DNA of 64,000 nt from CAZWLY01 sp964634465. Its GTDB lineage: Bacteria > Desulfobacterota > Desulfarculia > G963662305. Numbering within the stretch: position 1 is the first letter of the stretch; every line of letters starts with the position of its first letter. Shown here piece by piece: positions 25,191 through 33,967 of this stretch. The notes beneath the pieces were generated by a model. The model saw only the letters and a program-made list of their open reading frames with translations. It did not search any database and was not told where the DNA came from. Both the position numbers and the translations under genes were made by a program. The stretch lies in NCBI GenBank assembly GCA_964634465.1, contig CAZWLY010000003.1:255405-319404 (forward strand), given 5' to 3'.

Positions 25191-25472
25191 CTAAATCTGG
25201 TCCGCGGTCTTCTCCTCTGCGGCCTTCAAGCGGTGATACTCTCCCAGCACATGCTCCTCGATCATCTGCCGGGTCTCCCGGTTGAGAGGATGGGCGGTGT
25301 CCTGGTAGGTACCGTCCTTGCGCTTCTTGCTGGGCATTGCCACGAACAGCCCTTTGTGCCCCATGATGATCTTGAGATCACGCACCAAGAAACAGGAATC
25401 AAAGGTTATCGTAGCGTATGCCTTCAGTCGATCCTCCTCAACAGGGAAAACTCTTACCTCTGTCACCTCCAT
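25191..25472 (-). CDS. spoVG: SpoVG family protein
   Basis: A 93-residue protein. It starts MEVTEVRVFPVEEDRLKAYA and includes FDSCFLVRDLKIIMGHKGLF and FVAMPSKK, followed by AHPLNRETRQMIEEHVL: the full SpoVG pattern. In Firmicutes SpoVG is a sporulation and cell-division factor with DNA/RNA-binding activity. In Desulfobacterota it occurs without sporulation, next to ispE and prs as here, so a general post-transcriptional role is more likely. Its start is 24 bases downstream of the ispE stop. Confidence 0.92.
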   Translation of the reverse strand: MEVTEVRVFPVEEDRLKAYATITFDSCFLVRDLKIIMGHKGLFVAMPSKKRKDGTYQDTAHPLNRETRQMIEEHVLGEYHRLKAAEEKTADQI

Positions 25473-25496
25473 GCTGGCCCCCTAACCAAGTTCCCC

Positions 25497-26342
25497 CTAA
25501 GACCCACCAAAGCCCCGGCAGGCACACACCCACCACTGTTGATGGGCCGCAAGGCACTCCGCTGCCTTGGCAGCAGCCTCCCTGTCCGGGAATACCCCAA
25601 ATACCGTGGGTCCGCTGCCCGACATCAGAGTACCCAGTGCCCCTGCCTCCTGGAGCGCCCTCTGTATATCCCCCAGTTGGGGAAAGGCCCTTTTCGTGAC
25701 CGCCTCCAGGTCGTTTCTCAGGAGCCCGCCCAGGGGCGCTTCCGCCTTGGGTGGGCGGTATATTGTATTAACTGCTGGCTGATTTGTCCATGCCAAATCC
25801 CAATCAGCGTAAATCCGGGCCGTGGAAACCGGGAAACCGGGGTTCACCAGCACGTAGTCCAAAAGCGGGAAATCCGGCCAAGGCTCCACCTTCTCGCCCA
25901 CCCCGGTGCACCAGCCGGTTACCCCGGCCAGGAAAAAGGGCACGTCCGCGCCCAACTCCAGGGCCAGCTCGGCCAGGCGCTCCTGGGGCAGGAGCCCGCC
26001 GTGCAGGGCGTTGAGCCCCACCAGGGCCGCGGCCGCGTCCGAAGAGCCGCCGCCCAGGCCGGCCGCCACCGGCACCCGCTTTTCCAGGTGCAGGGCCGCC
26101 CGGGGGCGCCGGCCGGCGGCCTCGAACCAGAGCCGCGCCGCCCTTTCCACCAGGTTGTCCCGGGCCAGGGCGGGGTCGCTACAGGTGAAGACCAGGCCCT
26201 CGGCCTGGTCGTCGAGGTATAGTTCGTCCCCCAGCTCAAGGGGCTGCATCAAGGTGGCCAGCTCATGGTACCCGTCGGGCCGGCGGCCCAACACGGCCAG
26301 GTGCAGGTTCACCTTTGCCGGGGCGAACACGTTCAGGCGCAT
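25497..26342 (-). CDS. ispE: 4-diphosphocytidyl-2-C-methyl-D-erythritol kinase
   Basis: A 281-residue GHMP kinase of the non-mevalonate isoprenoid pathway, phosphorylating CDP-methylerythritol in the cytoplasm. APAKVNLHLAVLGRRPDGYH forms the substrate site, PVAAGLGGGSSDAAAAL is the ATP phosphate loop, and GTLMSGSGPTVFGVF is the third GHMP motif. The neighbours spoVG, tRNA-Gln and prs are the usual ones. No adjacent DXP-pathway gene is in the window. Confidence 0.94.
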   Translation of the reverse strand: MRLNVFAPAKVNLHLAVLGRRPDGYHELATLMQPLELGDELYLDDQAEGLVFTCSDPALARDNLVERAARLWFEAAGRRPRAALHLEKRVPVAAGLGGGSSDAAAALVGLNALHGGLLPQERLAELALELGADVPFFLAGVTGWCTGVGEKVEPWPDFPLLDYVLVNPGFPVSTARIYADWDLAWTNQPAVNTIYRPPKAEAPLGGLLRNDLEAVTKRAFPQLGDIQRALQEAGALGTLMSGSGPTVFGVFPDREAAAKAAECLAAHQQWWVCACRGFGGS

Positions 26343-26378
26343 GGGCCTTGGTCCCTTGCCCGCTGCTCACAGGCCCCC

Positions 26379-26408
26379 GGCGCGGAGAGGGACCCCCCTC
26401 TCCGCGCC
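26379..26408 (-). terminator. Strong hairpin after degP
   Basis: GGCGCGGAGAG pairs perfectly with CTCTCCGCGCC across an 8-base loop, 12 bases after the degP stop. No T run follows, so it may stabilise the transcript end or need Rho to terminate. Confidence 0.5.
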
Positions 26409-26420
26409 CAGGGCTCTGGT

Positions 26421-27872
26421 TTACTTGGGCCTTTTGATCACCACGAACAAGGTTCCCTCGCGACGCTGGATCAAGAGCAGGAGCCCCTCGCCGGGCTTGA
26501 GCCTGGCGGCCATCCTCTTGAACTGGGCCACGCTCTTGACCGGCTTCTGGGCCACCTCCAGGATCACGTCGCCACGGGCGAGGCCGGCCTCGGCCGCGGG
26601 GCTGCCCGGCTTCACGCTGGTGATGACCAGGCCCTTGGCCTGGGAGATGCCCAGTTGCTTGGCCAGCTCGGGGGTGAGCTTCTGCACGCTCATGCCCAGG
26701 TTCACCTCGCCGGCCTGCTCACGGCCGGCCGCGGCCATGCTCTCTTCCTTGAGTTCGCCGATGACAACCTTGACGGTCAGTTCCTTGCCGCCGCGGATCA
26801 AGCCCACCTCGGCCTTGTCGCCCACCGGGGTGGCGGCCACCATGCGCGGCAGGTCGTGGGTATCCTTCACGGTCTTGCCGTTGTACTCCACGATCACGTC
26901 ACCCCGCTTGATGCCCGCCTTCTGGGCCGGGCTGTCCTCGATCACATCGGCCACCAAGGCGCCGTGGTCCTCCTTCAGCCCGAACTTGTCGGCCAGCTCC
27001 TTGGTGACCGGCTGGATGTAGACCCCCAGCCAGCCGCGCACCACCCGGCCCTTTTCGCGGAGCTGTACCATCACGGTCTTGGCCAGGTTGATGGGGATGG
27101 CGAAGCCGATGCCCTGGCCCTGGGCCACGATGGCGGTGTTGATGCCCACCAGGCGGCCGCTCATGTCTATAAGGGCGCCGCCGGAGTTGCCGGGGTTGAT
27201 GCTGGCGTCGGTCTGGATGAAGTTGTCATAGGGACCGGCGCCGATGATGCGCCCCTTGGCGCTCACGATGCCGGCGGTGACCGTGTTCTCCAGGCCAAAG
27301 GGATTGCCCACCGCCAGCACCCAGTCGCCCACCCTGAGTTCGTCCGAGTCACCCAGCTTCAGGTAGGGGAACTCCCGGTCGGCCTTGATCTTGATGAGCG
27401 CCAGGTCGGTCTTCTTGTCGCGGCCCTTGATCTCGGCCTCGTACTCCTGGCCGTCCTTGAGCTTGACCGTGATCTCGTCGGCGCCGGCGATGACGTGGTT
27501 GTTGGTGAGCACATAGCCCTCTTCGTCTATGATCACGCCGGAGCCCAGGGCGCGCTGCTTGAACTCCCGGGGGGGCATGCCCGGCCCGCCGGGGCCGCCG
27601 AAGAAGCGGCGGAAGAACTCGTGCAGGTCCGGGGGGGCCTCATCCTGGCCAGGACCGGGTTGGCCGGGGTGGCGGAAGCCGAACCAGCCGCTCAGGGGGC
27701 CGCCCTTGACGGTTTTGACGGTGCGGATGTTGACCACCGCCGGGCTCACCTCTTCCACCAGGTCGGCAAAGGAACCGGGGCGCTCGGCGGCCGGGACCGC
27801 GGACGCGGCCAGGCCCAGAAAGCCAACCAGGGCCAGCACGGCGACCGTGGCAGCCAGCTTGGATATACGCAT
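26421..27872 (-). CDS. degP: Periplasmic serine protease of the Do/HtrA family
   Basis: A 483-residue envelope quality-control protease and chaperone. A signal peptide covers residues 1 to about 30 (hydrophobic, ending AVPA). The catalytic triad is visible as His in TNNHVIAG (about 124), Asp in KTDLALIKI (about 153) and Ser in NPGNSGGALID (about 229). Two PDZ domains follow, near 280-365 and 385-475. An extended PG-rich stretch near residues 60-85 resembles the Q-linker loop. AGGAGGT six bases before ATG 27872 decides the start. Confidence 0.94.
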   Translation of the reverse strand: MRISKLAATVAVLALVGFLGLAASAVPAAERPGSFADLVEEVSPAVVNIRTVKTVKGGPLSGWFGFRHPGQPGPGQDEAPPDLHEFFRRFFGGPGGPGMPPREFKQRALGSGVIIDEEGYVLTNNHVIAGADEITVKLKDGQEYEAEIKGRDKKTDLALIKIKADREFPYLKLGDSDELRVGDWVLAVGNPFGLENTVTAGIVSAKGRIIGAGPYDNFIQTDASINPGNSGGALIDMSGRLVGINTAIVAQGQGIGFAIPINLAKTVMVQLREKGRVVRGWLGVYIQPVTKELADKFGLKEDHGALVADVIEDSPAQKAGIKRGDVIVEYNGKTVKDTHDLPRMVAATPVGDKAEVGLIRGGKELTVKVVIGELKEESMAAAGREQAGEVNLGMSVQKLTPELAKQLGISQAKGLVITSVKPGSPAAEAGLARGDVILEVAQKPVKSVAQFKRMAARLKPGEGLLLLIQRREGTLFVVIKRPK

Positions 27873-27900
27873 CAACTTACCTCCTGTCTTCCGCGGAGCC

Positions 27901-28455
27901 TTACTTGGTCAGCCGCACAAAGGCCAAGCGCAGGTCGGTGAGCGCGTGGTCGATGAGCCGCTGCTCTTCGGGCGTGAGATTGCCCGCGGTCTTTTCCTTC
28001 AACATGGCTATGGTGTCGATGGTGTGGCGGGCCAAGTCCTTGTCCATCTTGGCCTGGCCGGTATTGGGGTCTGGTATCTGTCCCAGGTGCATCATGGCGG
28101 CGTGGCTCAGGGAGAGGATGAGCCCGCTGAACTCCACCGGCGGAAGGGGGCCGCGGCCCTGGGCCTGGTCTGCCTGGGAAGCGGCACCGGGCTGGGAGCC
28201 GGCGTCCGCCTCCGGGCCGCCCGTCGCCGCCCCCGCCGCGCCGGCAGCTTCGTTCCCCGTCTCGTTCCCCNNNNNNNNNNNNNNNNNNNNNNNNNNNNNN
28301 NNNNNNNNNNNNNNNNNNNNNNNNNNNNNNNNNNNNNNNNNNNNNNNNNNNNNNNNNNNNNNNNNNNNNNCCGTCGCGTCCTCCGTGCGCGGAGAGCCGT
28401 CAGGGTTGAAAAGGCGCCGGTCCTTGACGGTAAAGCCTTTTTCCTCCTCGCTCAT
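27901..28455 (-). CDS. DUF1844 protein, interrupted by an assembly gap
   Basis: The C-terminal half (FSGLILSLSHAAMMHLGQI, then DPNTGQAKMDKDLARHTID and NLTPEEQRLIDHALTDLRL) is a clear DUF1844 domain, a small cytosolic protein of unknown role. The N-terminus (MSEEEKGFTVKDRRLFNPDG) is also typical. The middle, an Ala/Gly/Glu-rich low-complexity linker, is hidden by 100 N, so its length is unknown. The frame happens to stay open across the N. ATG 28455 follows AAGGAAGG. It lies 28 bases upstream of degP. Confidence 0.85.
   Translation of the reverse strand: MSEEEKGFTVKDRRLFNPDGSPRTEDATXXXXXXXXXXXXXXXXXXXXXXXXXXXXXXXXXXGNETGNEAAGAAGAATGGPEADAGSQPGAASQADQAQGRGPLPPVEFSGLILSLSHAAMMHLGQIPDPNTGQAKMDKDLARHTIDTIAMLKEKTAGNLTPEEQRLIDHALTDLRLAFVRLTK
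28271..28370. other. Assembly gap (100 N)
   Basis: Exactly 100 unknown bases, the conventional size for a scaffold gap of unknown length, inside the low-complexity linker of the DUF1844 gene. Confidence 0.99.
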
Positions 28456-28600
28456 AAGCACACACCTTCCTTTGCCACAAAGGTGAGGGAGGCCGGGAGA
28501 GGCCCGGCCCTCCGGCGGTCACAAGGCTGCCCCCCCGGCAGGGGGGCCGGCTAACCGGTTTTGCTGTTTAATAATAAGACCGGCCGGGGCAGGCCGCAAC

Positions 28601-28643
28601 CACCCCACGGACCCGGCCTTGAAAAGGCCGGGTCCGTGGGGTG
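28601..28643. terminator. Long perfect hairpin between serA and the DUF1844 gene
   Basis: A 20-base arm (28601-28620) and its exact complement (28624-28643) separated by GAA. It lies 23 bases after the serA stop. There is no T run on either side, so it is a strong stem-loop at the serA transcript end rather than a classical intrinsic terminator. Confidence 0.6.
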
Positions 28644-28665
28644 AAGACTTGGCGGGTTTGAAGCG

Positions 28666-29613
28666 TCAGGCAGGGGCGTTGACGGCGTTCACCGCCTCCC
28701 CGGTCTTCAGGAACTTGCTCATCTGCTGGGCCACGGCCACGGCCACGTTCTCCTGGGCCTCATAGGTGCTGGCGCCCAGGTGGGGGGTGCAGCACACGTC
28801 GCCGGCCTGGAGGATGCGGCTGTCAGCCGGCAGCGGCTCCTGCTCGAAAACGTCCAGGGCCGCACCGGCCAGGTGGCCTTCGGCCAGGGCGTCGCACAGG
28901 GCTTCCTCGTCCACGATGCCGCCGCGGGCGCAGTTGATGAGGTAGGCGCCCTTTTTCATCTTGGCCAGGGTGTCGGCGTTGAAAAGCCCGGTGGTCTCCT
29001 TGGTCTTGGGCACGTGGATGGAGATGTAATCCGCCCGGGCCAGGAGGTCATCGAAGCTCACCGGCTCGGCCCCGCGCTGTTGGATCTGCTCGTCCGAGAG
29101 GAAGGGGTCGAAGCCGATCACCTGCATTTTCACGCCCTTGCCCAGCTCGGCCAGGATGCTGCCGATGTTGCCCAGGCCCACGATGCCCAAGGTCTTGCCC
29201 TTGACCTCGCGGCCCCGCAGGGACTTCTTCTCCCACTTGCCCTGGCAAAGCCCGGCATGGCCCCGGGCGATGTGGCGGGAAAGGGCGAAGATGTGGCCCA
29301 GGGCCAGCTCGGCGGCGGCATTGGAGTTCTGGCCCGGGGTGTTCATCACCACCACCCCGTGCTCGGTGGCGGCGGGGATGTCCACGTTGTCCAGGCCGGT
29401 GCCGGCCCGGCCCACCACCTTCAGCTCGTCGGCCGCGTCCAAAAGGTCCTTGGTCACCTTGGTGGCCGAGCGGATCACCAGCCCGTGCACGCCCTTGATG
29501 GCCTCCTTGAGTTCCTCGGGCTTGAGGCCGGTGTTGACCTCCACCTCAAAGCCCTCATCCTTGAATATGTTGATCCCCACCTCGCCGATAGGGTCGGCAA
29601 TGAGTATCTTCAT
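28666..29613 (-). CDS. serA: D-3-phosphoglycerate dehydrogenase, short form
   Basis: A 315-residue NAD-dependent 2-hydroxyacid dehydrogenase for the first step of serine synthesis. GIVGLGNIGSILAELGKGV (from about residue 144) binds NAD, and the catalytic Arg (NCARGGIVDE), Glu (FEQEPL) and His (TPHLGAST) are present. It lacks the C-terminal ACT domain, so serine feedback through that domain is absent. It lies two bases after the class V aminotransferase, which probably supplies the second step. Confidence 0.9.
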   Translation of the reverse strand: MKILIADPIGEVGINIFKDEGFEVEVNTGLKPEELKEAIKGVHGLVIRSATKVTKDLLDAADELKVVGRAGTGLDNVDIPAATEHGVVVMNTPGQNSNAAAELALGHIFALSRHIARGHAGLCQGKWEKKSLRGREVKGKTLGIVGLGNIGSILAELGKGVKMQVIGFDPFLSDEQIQQRGAEPVSFDDLLARADYISIHVPKTKETTGLFNADTLAKMKKGAYLINCARGGIVDEEALCDALAEGHLAGAALDVFEQEPLPADSRILQAGDVCCTPHLGASTYEAQENVAVAVAQQMSKFLKTGEAVNAVNAPA

Positions 29614-29615
29614 GG

Positions 29616-30758
29616 CTACAAGCCCTCCCCGAACACGCGCTGGGCCACGGCCACGCCGGAGCCCATCTCAAAGGAATAGCCCAGCCCCGCCAGAGCCATC
29701 TCGATGGCGCTTATGGCCTGGAGGGTGTCGAACTCGTTGATGTAGCCCATGTGGGCCACCCGGAATATCTTGCCCTTGGCCTGGGCCTGGCCGCCGGCGA
29801 TGAAGATGCCCCACTTGTCCTTGAGCCACTTGACCACGTCCTGGGCGTCCATGTTTTCGGGCACCCTGACCGCGGTGAGGGCGGGCGAGGGGTTCTCCTT
29901 GGAGAACAGCTCCAGGCCCCAGGCCTTGACCGCGGCCTTGAAGGCCTTGGACTTGACCTCGGTCTCGGCCCACAGGTTCTCTATGCCGGTTTCCTCGATG
30001 AAGCGGAACACGTCCAAAAGGCCGATGAACAGGGGCACCGGGCTGGTGAAGGCGCCCTTGTTCTGGCCCTGGCTCTTGAGTTCCTTTGCCCAGGAGAAGT
30101 AGAACTTGGGCAGCTTGGAGCTCTTCATCAGCTCCAGGGCCTTGGGGCCGATGGACACAAAGCCCAGGCCCGGAGGCATCATCAGCGCCTTCTGGGAGCC
30201 GCAGACCACCACGTCCAGGCCCCAGTCGTCGGTGGGGATGTTGTAGGCGCCAAGGGCGCTCACCGCGTCCACCACCAGCACCGCGTCGGTGGCCTTGGTG
30301 ACTTCGGCCAGCTCCTTGATGGGGTGGTCCACGCCGGTGGAGGTCTCCAGGGCCTGCACGTAGACCGCCTTGATGGAGGGGTCCTTGTCCAGGAGTTCCT
30401 TGACCTGCTCCGGCCGCACCGCGCGGCCCCACTCCACGTCCACGTTGACCGGTTCGCAGCCGTAAGCCTCCAGGATTTCAGACCAACGCTCGCCAAACTT
30501 GCCGCCGCGCACCGCGATGGCCTTGTCCCCCGGCGAGAGCAGGTTGGCCACGGAGGACTCCATGGCACCAGTGCCGCTGGAACAGAAGGTGAGCACCTCG
30601 TTCTGGGTCTGGAATATCTTCTTGAGCCCCTCACGTACCTGCCCGATGAGGGCCATGAAATCAGCCGAACGGTGGTGGATCAAGGGCTGGGCCATGGCCA
30701 AGAGGGTGCGCGGAGGCACCGGCGTAGGACCGGGCGCCAATAGAGAAACCTTTTTCAT
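29616..30758 (-). CDS. Class V aminotransferase (alanine-glyoxylate / phosphoserine type)
   Basis: A 380-residue PLP aminotransferase. It begins SLLAPGPTPVPPRTLLAMAQ, has TFCSSGTGAMESSVANLL, DAVSALGAYNIPTDDWGLDV and the PLP lysine in CGSQKALMMPPG (near residue 189). Enzymes of this branch are annotated as alanine-glyoxylate or serine-pyruvate aminotransferase. In organisms without classical SerC, the one paired with serA acts as phosphoserine aminotransferase. The two-base spacing to serA supports that role here. Cytosolic. Confidence 0.85.
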   Translation of the reverse strand: MKKVSLLAPGPTPVPPRTLLAMAQPLIHHRSADFMALIGQVREGLKKIFQTQNEVLTFCSSGTGAMESSVANLLSPGDKAIAVRGGKFGERWSEILEAYGCEPVNVDVEWGRAVRPEQVKELLDKDPSIKAVYVQALETSTGVDHPIKELAEVTKATDAVLVVDAVSALGAYNIPTDDWGLDVVVCGSQKALMMPPGLGFVSIGPKALELMKSSKLPKFYFSWAKELKSQGQNKGAFTSPVPLFIGLLDVFRFIEETGIENLWAETEVKSKAFKAAVKAWGLELFSKENPSPALTAVRVPENMDAQDVVKWLKDKWGIFIAGGQAQAKGKIFRVAHMGYINEFDTLQAISAIEMALAGLGYSFEMGSGVAVAQRVFGEGL

Positions 30759-30955
30759 GGGTTAGCTCCTTGCAGTTGACTAGAGACCAGGGTCAAAGGA
30801 TGACCGGACAACGGAAGACAAAAGGACCCAACAGCCCCCCACGCACGCCACAACCGCTCGTGGCAAGGAAAAACCAGCCAAGTCCTCGCTTCAACCAAAG
30901 CAACAAGCCCGTCTTACCAGACGGGACCGGGGCTCTTATATCTCCGGATTTACAA

Positions 30956-30984
30956 TCCCTATCCGAAAGCACCGGTGATGTCAA
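30956..30984 (-). promoter_or_regulatory. Possible promoter of the aminotransferase-serA operon
   Basis: On the minus strand TTGACA, 17 bases, TAGGGA, about 200 bases before the start codon. The -35 is perfect and the -10 weak. The region between (30759-30955) holds no gene. Confidence 0.4.
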
Positions 30985-31016
30985 GGGTTTTTCTCCACTG
31001 CAACCGGCCACTCCCC

Positions 31017-31048
31017 AAAAAAGGGAGGCCGGGCGCTCCCGGCCTCCC
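31017..31048 (-). terminator. Rho-independent terminator of the first outer-membrane protein gene
   Basis: GGGAGGCCGGG, loop CGCT, CCCGGCCTCCC, followed on the minus strand by TTTTTT. It lies 27 bases after the stop. Confidence 0.85.
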
Positions 31049-31074
31049 CCTTTGGGTTCTTTCAGCGGTCGGGA

Positions 31075-32211
31075 CTAGAATATGAAGCGGAACTGGACAC
31101 CCAGCATCCACTCGGTGCCGGCATCCTTGCCGTCCACCGGGTTGTCCCCGTGGTCGTAGTAAGAGAACTCCGGGTGCAAGCCGAAGAAATCATTTACCTG
31201 GTAAGGCACGGCCACGAACACGGCCTTGCGGTCGGCGTTGTCGTCCTTCCAGCCGTTGCGCTTCCAGGATTCATTTTCGAACTTCTCGTAACCCACGCCG
31301 CCGATCAAGGTGACGGCGCCCAGCTTGTACTCCAGGCTCAGCATGCCGCCGAGCACAAAGGTGTCCTGGAGCTTGAAGCTGGTGAGGGAGTGGGTGACCT
31401 CGGTGATCTCCGGGTAGTAGGGATACTCATTGTAGAAGTTCTTGCCGTGGTGGGCCTGGAACTTGAGGGTGAAGGCGCCACTGGTGAACTTCACCGGCAG
31501 CACCACGGCCCAGGTGTCGAACTGGTCGTCCGCCGGGCCGGGGACGCCCTCGTAGGAGTGGCGCACGAAGCTGAAGCCCGGGTGGGTCATGAAGCCGCCG
31601 GCCTTGAACATGGCGGTCAGGGACATGCGGGGCAGGACAAAGTATAGGTCGTTGCCGGAGTGGGCGAACTGGTTGCGCGGCGCCTCCACGGCGAACTGCA
31701 CCCCCCAGGTCTTGGCCTCCACGGTGAACTGCACCTGGGGCACCCGGCTGGGCCACAAGAAGCCCCAGGCCCACAAGTAGGCGTGGGAGTCGTTGTTGAT
31801 GCCCAAAAGCTGGCTGGGGGCGTAGGCCATGTTGCCGAACCAGTTGTCGTTATGCCCCACCAACAGGCGGCAGCGGCCGTATTGGTACCAGCCGTAGGCG
31901 CGGCGCAGGCTGACGCTGGCAGTGGGCTGCAGGCTCTTGAGGCCCAGCTCGATCAGGCCGCCGGTAGTGCCGTCACTGGAACGCCAGCGCGCGCGCAAAT
32001 AGGTGTTGCTGGGCACATTGACGAAGGCGGTGGTCACATCGTCGGTACCATTGGCGGTGAGTTCCTTGGACTTGTTCCAATAGCCGATGTCGGTGAGCAA
32101 GCGGCCGTTGATGATGACCTGGGCGCCGGGCGACTCTGCCGCCAAACAGGCGCCTGCCAAGGCCAGCACGGCAGCCGCCGCCACCATGGTCAGCAAGAGC
32201 TTTCTGAGCAT
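31075..32211 (-). CDS. Outer-membrane beta-barrel protein (porin-like), copy 1
   Basis: A 378-residue protein with a Sec signal peptide (MLRKLLLTMVAAAAVLALAG then ACLAAES). The mature part is built of alternating amphipathic strands rich in Tyr, Trp and Gly. It ends in aromatic Phe (VQFRFIF), the signal recognised by the BAM complex. It is closely similar along its whole length to the gene at 32597: both have VIINGR.LTDIGYWN.SKELT and SLQPTASVSLR.AYGWY. AAGGAG precedes ATG 32211. It is probably a trimeric or monomeric channel; substrate unknown. Confidence 0.8.
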   Translation of the reverse strand: MLRKLLLTMVAAAAVLALAGACLAAESPGAQVIINGRLLTDIGYWNKSKELTANGTDDVTTAFVNVPSNTYLRARWRSSDGTTGGLIELGLKSLQPTASVSLRRAYGWYQYGRCRLLVGHNDNWFGNMAYAPSQLLGINNDSHAYLWAWGFLWPSRVPQVQFTVEAKTWGVQFAVEAPRNQFAHSGNDLYFVLPRMSLTAMFKAGGFMTHPGFSFVRHSYEGVPGPADDQFDTWAVVLPVKFTSGAFTLKFQAHHGKNFYNEYPYYPEITEVTHSLTSFKLQDTFVLGGMLSLEYKLGAVTLIGGVGYEKFENESWKRNGWKDDNADRKAVFVAVPYQVNDFFGLHPEFSYYDHGDNPVDGKDAGTEWMLGVQFRFIF

Positions 32212-32458
32212 CCTCTTCTCCTTTTTCTTTGTCGATCGCCGCGCGCGGGTCCTGGCCTCCCCGGCCATCACCCCCCATCCTGCACGCCCGGTTTCCACCC
32301 GGTCCTGAAGGCACCCCTGCCCTCCCTTGCCTGGACGGGCCCCGCAGCCGCCCTCAAATTAGCACATTCGGGACCCGCTGAAAACCTCCCTGTGCGCTGG
32401 CTCCTGCCGCTTTTGCGGGCGGACCCGGCCGCCGGGGAGGAAGGGAGGCGCCCTCCCC

Positions 32459-32493
32459 AAAAAAATCAGGGGCCGGGCATCGGCCCGGCCCTG
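32459..32493 (-). terminator. Second terminator after outer-membrane protein copy 2
   Basis: A GC stem with one bulged base (CAGGGGCCGGGC / GCCCGGCCCTG) followed on the minus strand by TTTTTTT. It lies between the two porin-like genes, downstream of the terminator at 32531-32569. Confidence 0.7.
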
Positions 32494-32530
32494 GACAAGG
32501 TTAGTCGAGCCAGCGCCGGAGGTTCACCCC

Positions 32531-32569
32531 AAAAAACCAGGGGGCCGGGCGGATGCCCGGCCCCCTGGT
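32531..32569 (-). terminator. Rho-independent terminator of outer-membrane protein copy 2
   Basis: A 15-base perfect stem (32536-32550 with 32555-32569), loop GGAT, followed on the minus strand by TTTTTT. It lies 28 bases after the stop. Confidence 0.88.
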
Positions 32570-32596
32570 GGGGTGCCTTTTGGTGATCAGGCTCTA

Positions 32597-33727
32597 CTAG
32601 AAGATGAAGCGGAACTGGATGCCCAGCATCCACTCGTTGCCCTGGTCGTGGCCGGTCTCGGGGCTGTCACCCCAGTCGAAGTACGAGAACTCGGGATGGA
32701 TACCGAAGTACTTGTTGACCTGGTAGGGCACGGCCACGAAGAAGGCCTTGCGGGTGTAGTTGTCGTCCTTGTAACCCAGCTTGTTCTTCCAGTCGTCGTT
32801 CTGGATGTACTCGTAGCCCACGCCACCGATCAGGGTAATGGCGCCCACCTTGAACTCGGCGCTCAGCATACCGCCGTAGGTGGTGGTGTCATAGATCTTG
32901 TTACCCACGGTGATGGGGCCGGTGTTGGCCGGGTAGAAGGGAATCTCGGTCGCGATGTTGATGCCGTAGTGACCCTGGAACTTCAGGGTGAAGGCACCGG
33001 CGGTGAACTTGATGGGCAGCACGAAGGCCCAGGTGTTATAGGAGTCGTCGCCGCCACCGGTCTGGCCCTCCCACTTGTGCTGCACGTACATGATGCCGGG
33101 GTGGGTCATGAAGCCGCCGGACTTGAACATAGCGGTCAAGGTCAGGCGGGGAAGGTTGATGTAGAAGTCGGTGCCGGTGGGAGCGGTCTTCGCACGCGGC
33201 TCCTCCAGCGCGAACTGGATACCCCAAGTCTTGGTGTAGTAGGTGAACTGCACCTGGGGCACACGGTGGGGCCACATGAAGCCCCAGCCGAACAGCAGCA
33301 GGTGGGCGTTGTTGTTCAGGCCCACGTACTGCTTGGCGTGGTAAGCCAGGCTGCCGAACCAGTTGTCGGTCTGACCGGCCAGGATACGGCAGTTGCCGAC
33401 CTTGTACCAGCCATACGCGTAACGCAGGCTGACGCTGGCGGTGGGCTGCAGGCTCTTGAGGCCCAGCTCGATCATGCCACCGCTCATGGCGTTGCTGGTC
33501 CGCCAACGGGCACGCAGGAAGGAGTGGCCAGGCATGTTCACGAACGCCGTGGTCACGTCGTCGGTGCCATTGGTGGTCAGCTCTTTGGAGCGGTTCCAAT
33601 AACCAATGTCAGTCAGCATACGGCCATTGATGATGACCCGGGAGCTGGGGGACTCGGCGGCGAAGGACACGCCCGCAAAAGCCACCAGCGCCACGACGGC
33701 CAACATGGCCACCATGAATTTCTTCAT
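32597..33727 (-). CDS. Outer-membrane beta-barrel protein (porin-like), copy 2
   Basis: A 376-residue paralogue of the neighbouring barrel protein, with signal peptide MKKFMVAMLAVVALVAFAGV and the same C-terminal VQFRFIF or IQFRFIF. Conserved blocks include TKTWGIQFALEEPR, LTAMFKSGGFMTHPG and GAITLIGGVGYEY. AAGG five bases before ATG 33727 sets the start. It has its own good promoter about 200 bases upstream and two terminators behind it, so the copies are separate units, perhaps used in different conditions. It is probably abundant, as expected for a porin. Confidence 0.82.
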   Translation of the reverse strand: MKKFMVAMLAVVALVAFAGVSFAAESPSSRVIINGRMLTDIGYWNRSKELTTNGTDDVTTAFVNMPGHSFLRARWRTSNAMSGGMIELGLKSLQPTASVSLRYAYGWYKVGNCRILAGQTDNWFGSLAYHAKQYVGLNNNAHLLLFGWGFMWPHRVPQVQFTYYTKTWGIQFALEEPRAKTAPTGTDFYINLPRLTLTAMFKSGGFMTHPGIMYVQHKWEGQTGGGDDSYNTWAFVLPIKFTAGAFTLKFQGHYGINIATEIPFYPANTGPITVGNKIYDTTTYGGMLSAEFKVGAITLIGGVGYEYIQNDDWKNKLGYKDDNYTRKAFFVAVPYQVNKYFGIHPEFSYFDWGDSPETGHDQGNEWMLGIQFRFIF

Positions 33728-33925
33728 AATACCTTTTCTCCCTTTCTTCCGAAGAACCCTTACTTGCCGCAGGTAGGGACTCCCCCCCCTGCCGCATGAC
33801 CAGCCAACCCCCATAACCAAACGGCGCACCCCGGCTCCGCTCATGTCCGGGGGAAGCCCTCGCCAAGCCCTTTCCCGAGGCCTACCGCGGGCGCACTCCC
33901 CCTGGGGATTCGCTACTGCCTTACC

Positions 33926-33954
33926 TAACTAGCAAACCGGCCTGGCGGTGTCAA
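33926..33954 (-). promoter_or_regulatory. Sigma-70 promoter of outer-membrane protein copy 2
   Basis: On the minus strand TTGACA, a 17-base spacer and TAGTTA. The leader to the start codon is about 190 bases, which leaves room for post-transcriptional control as known for many porin mRNAs. Confidence 0.6.
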
Positions 33955-33967
33955 CCTTTTTCGCCAC

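Noticed and set aside
25113..26222. Plus-strand frame overlapping the tRNA-Gln gene
   Set aside because: It begins inside the tRNA and is antisense to spoVG and ispE; no family similarity.
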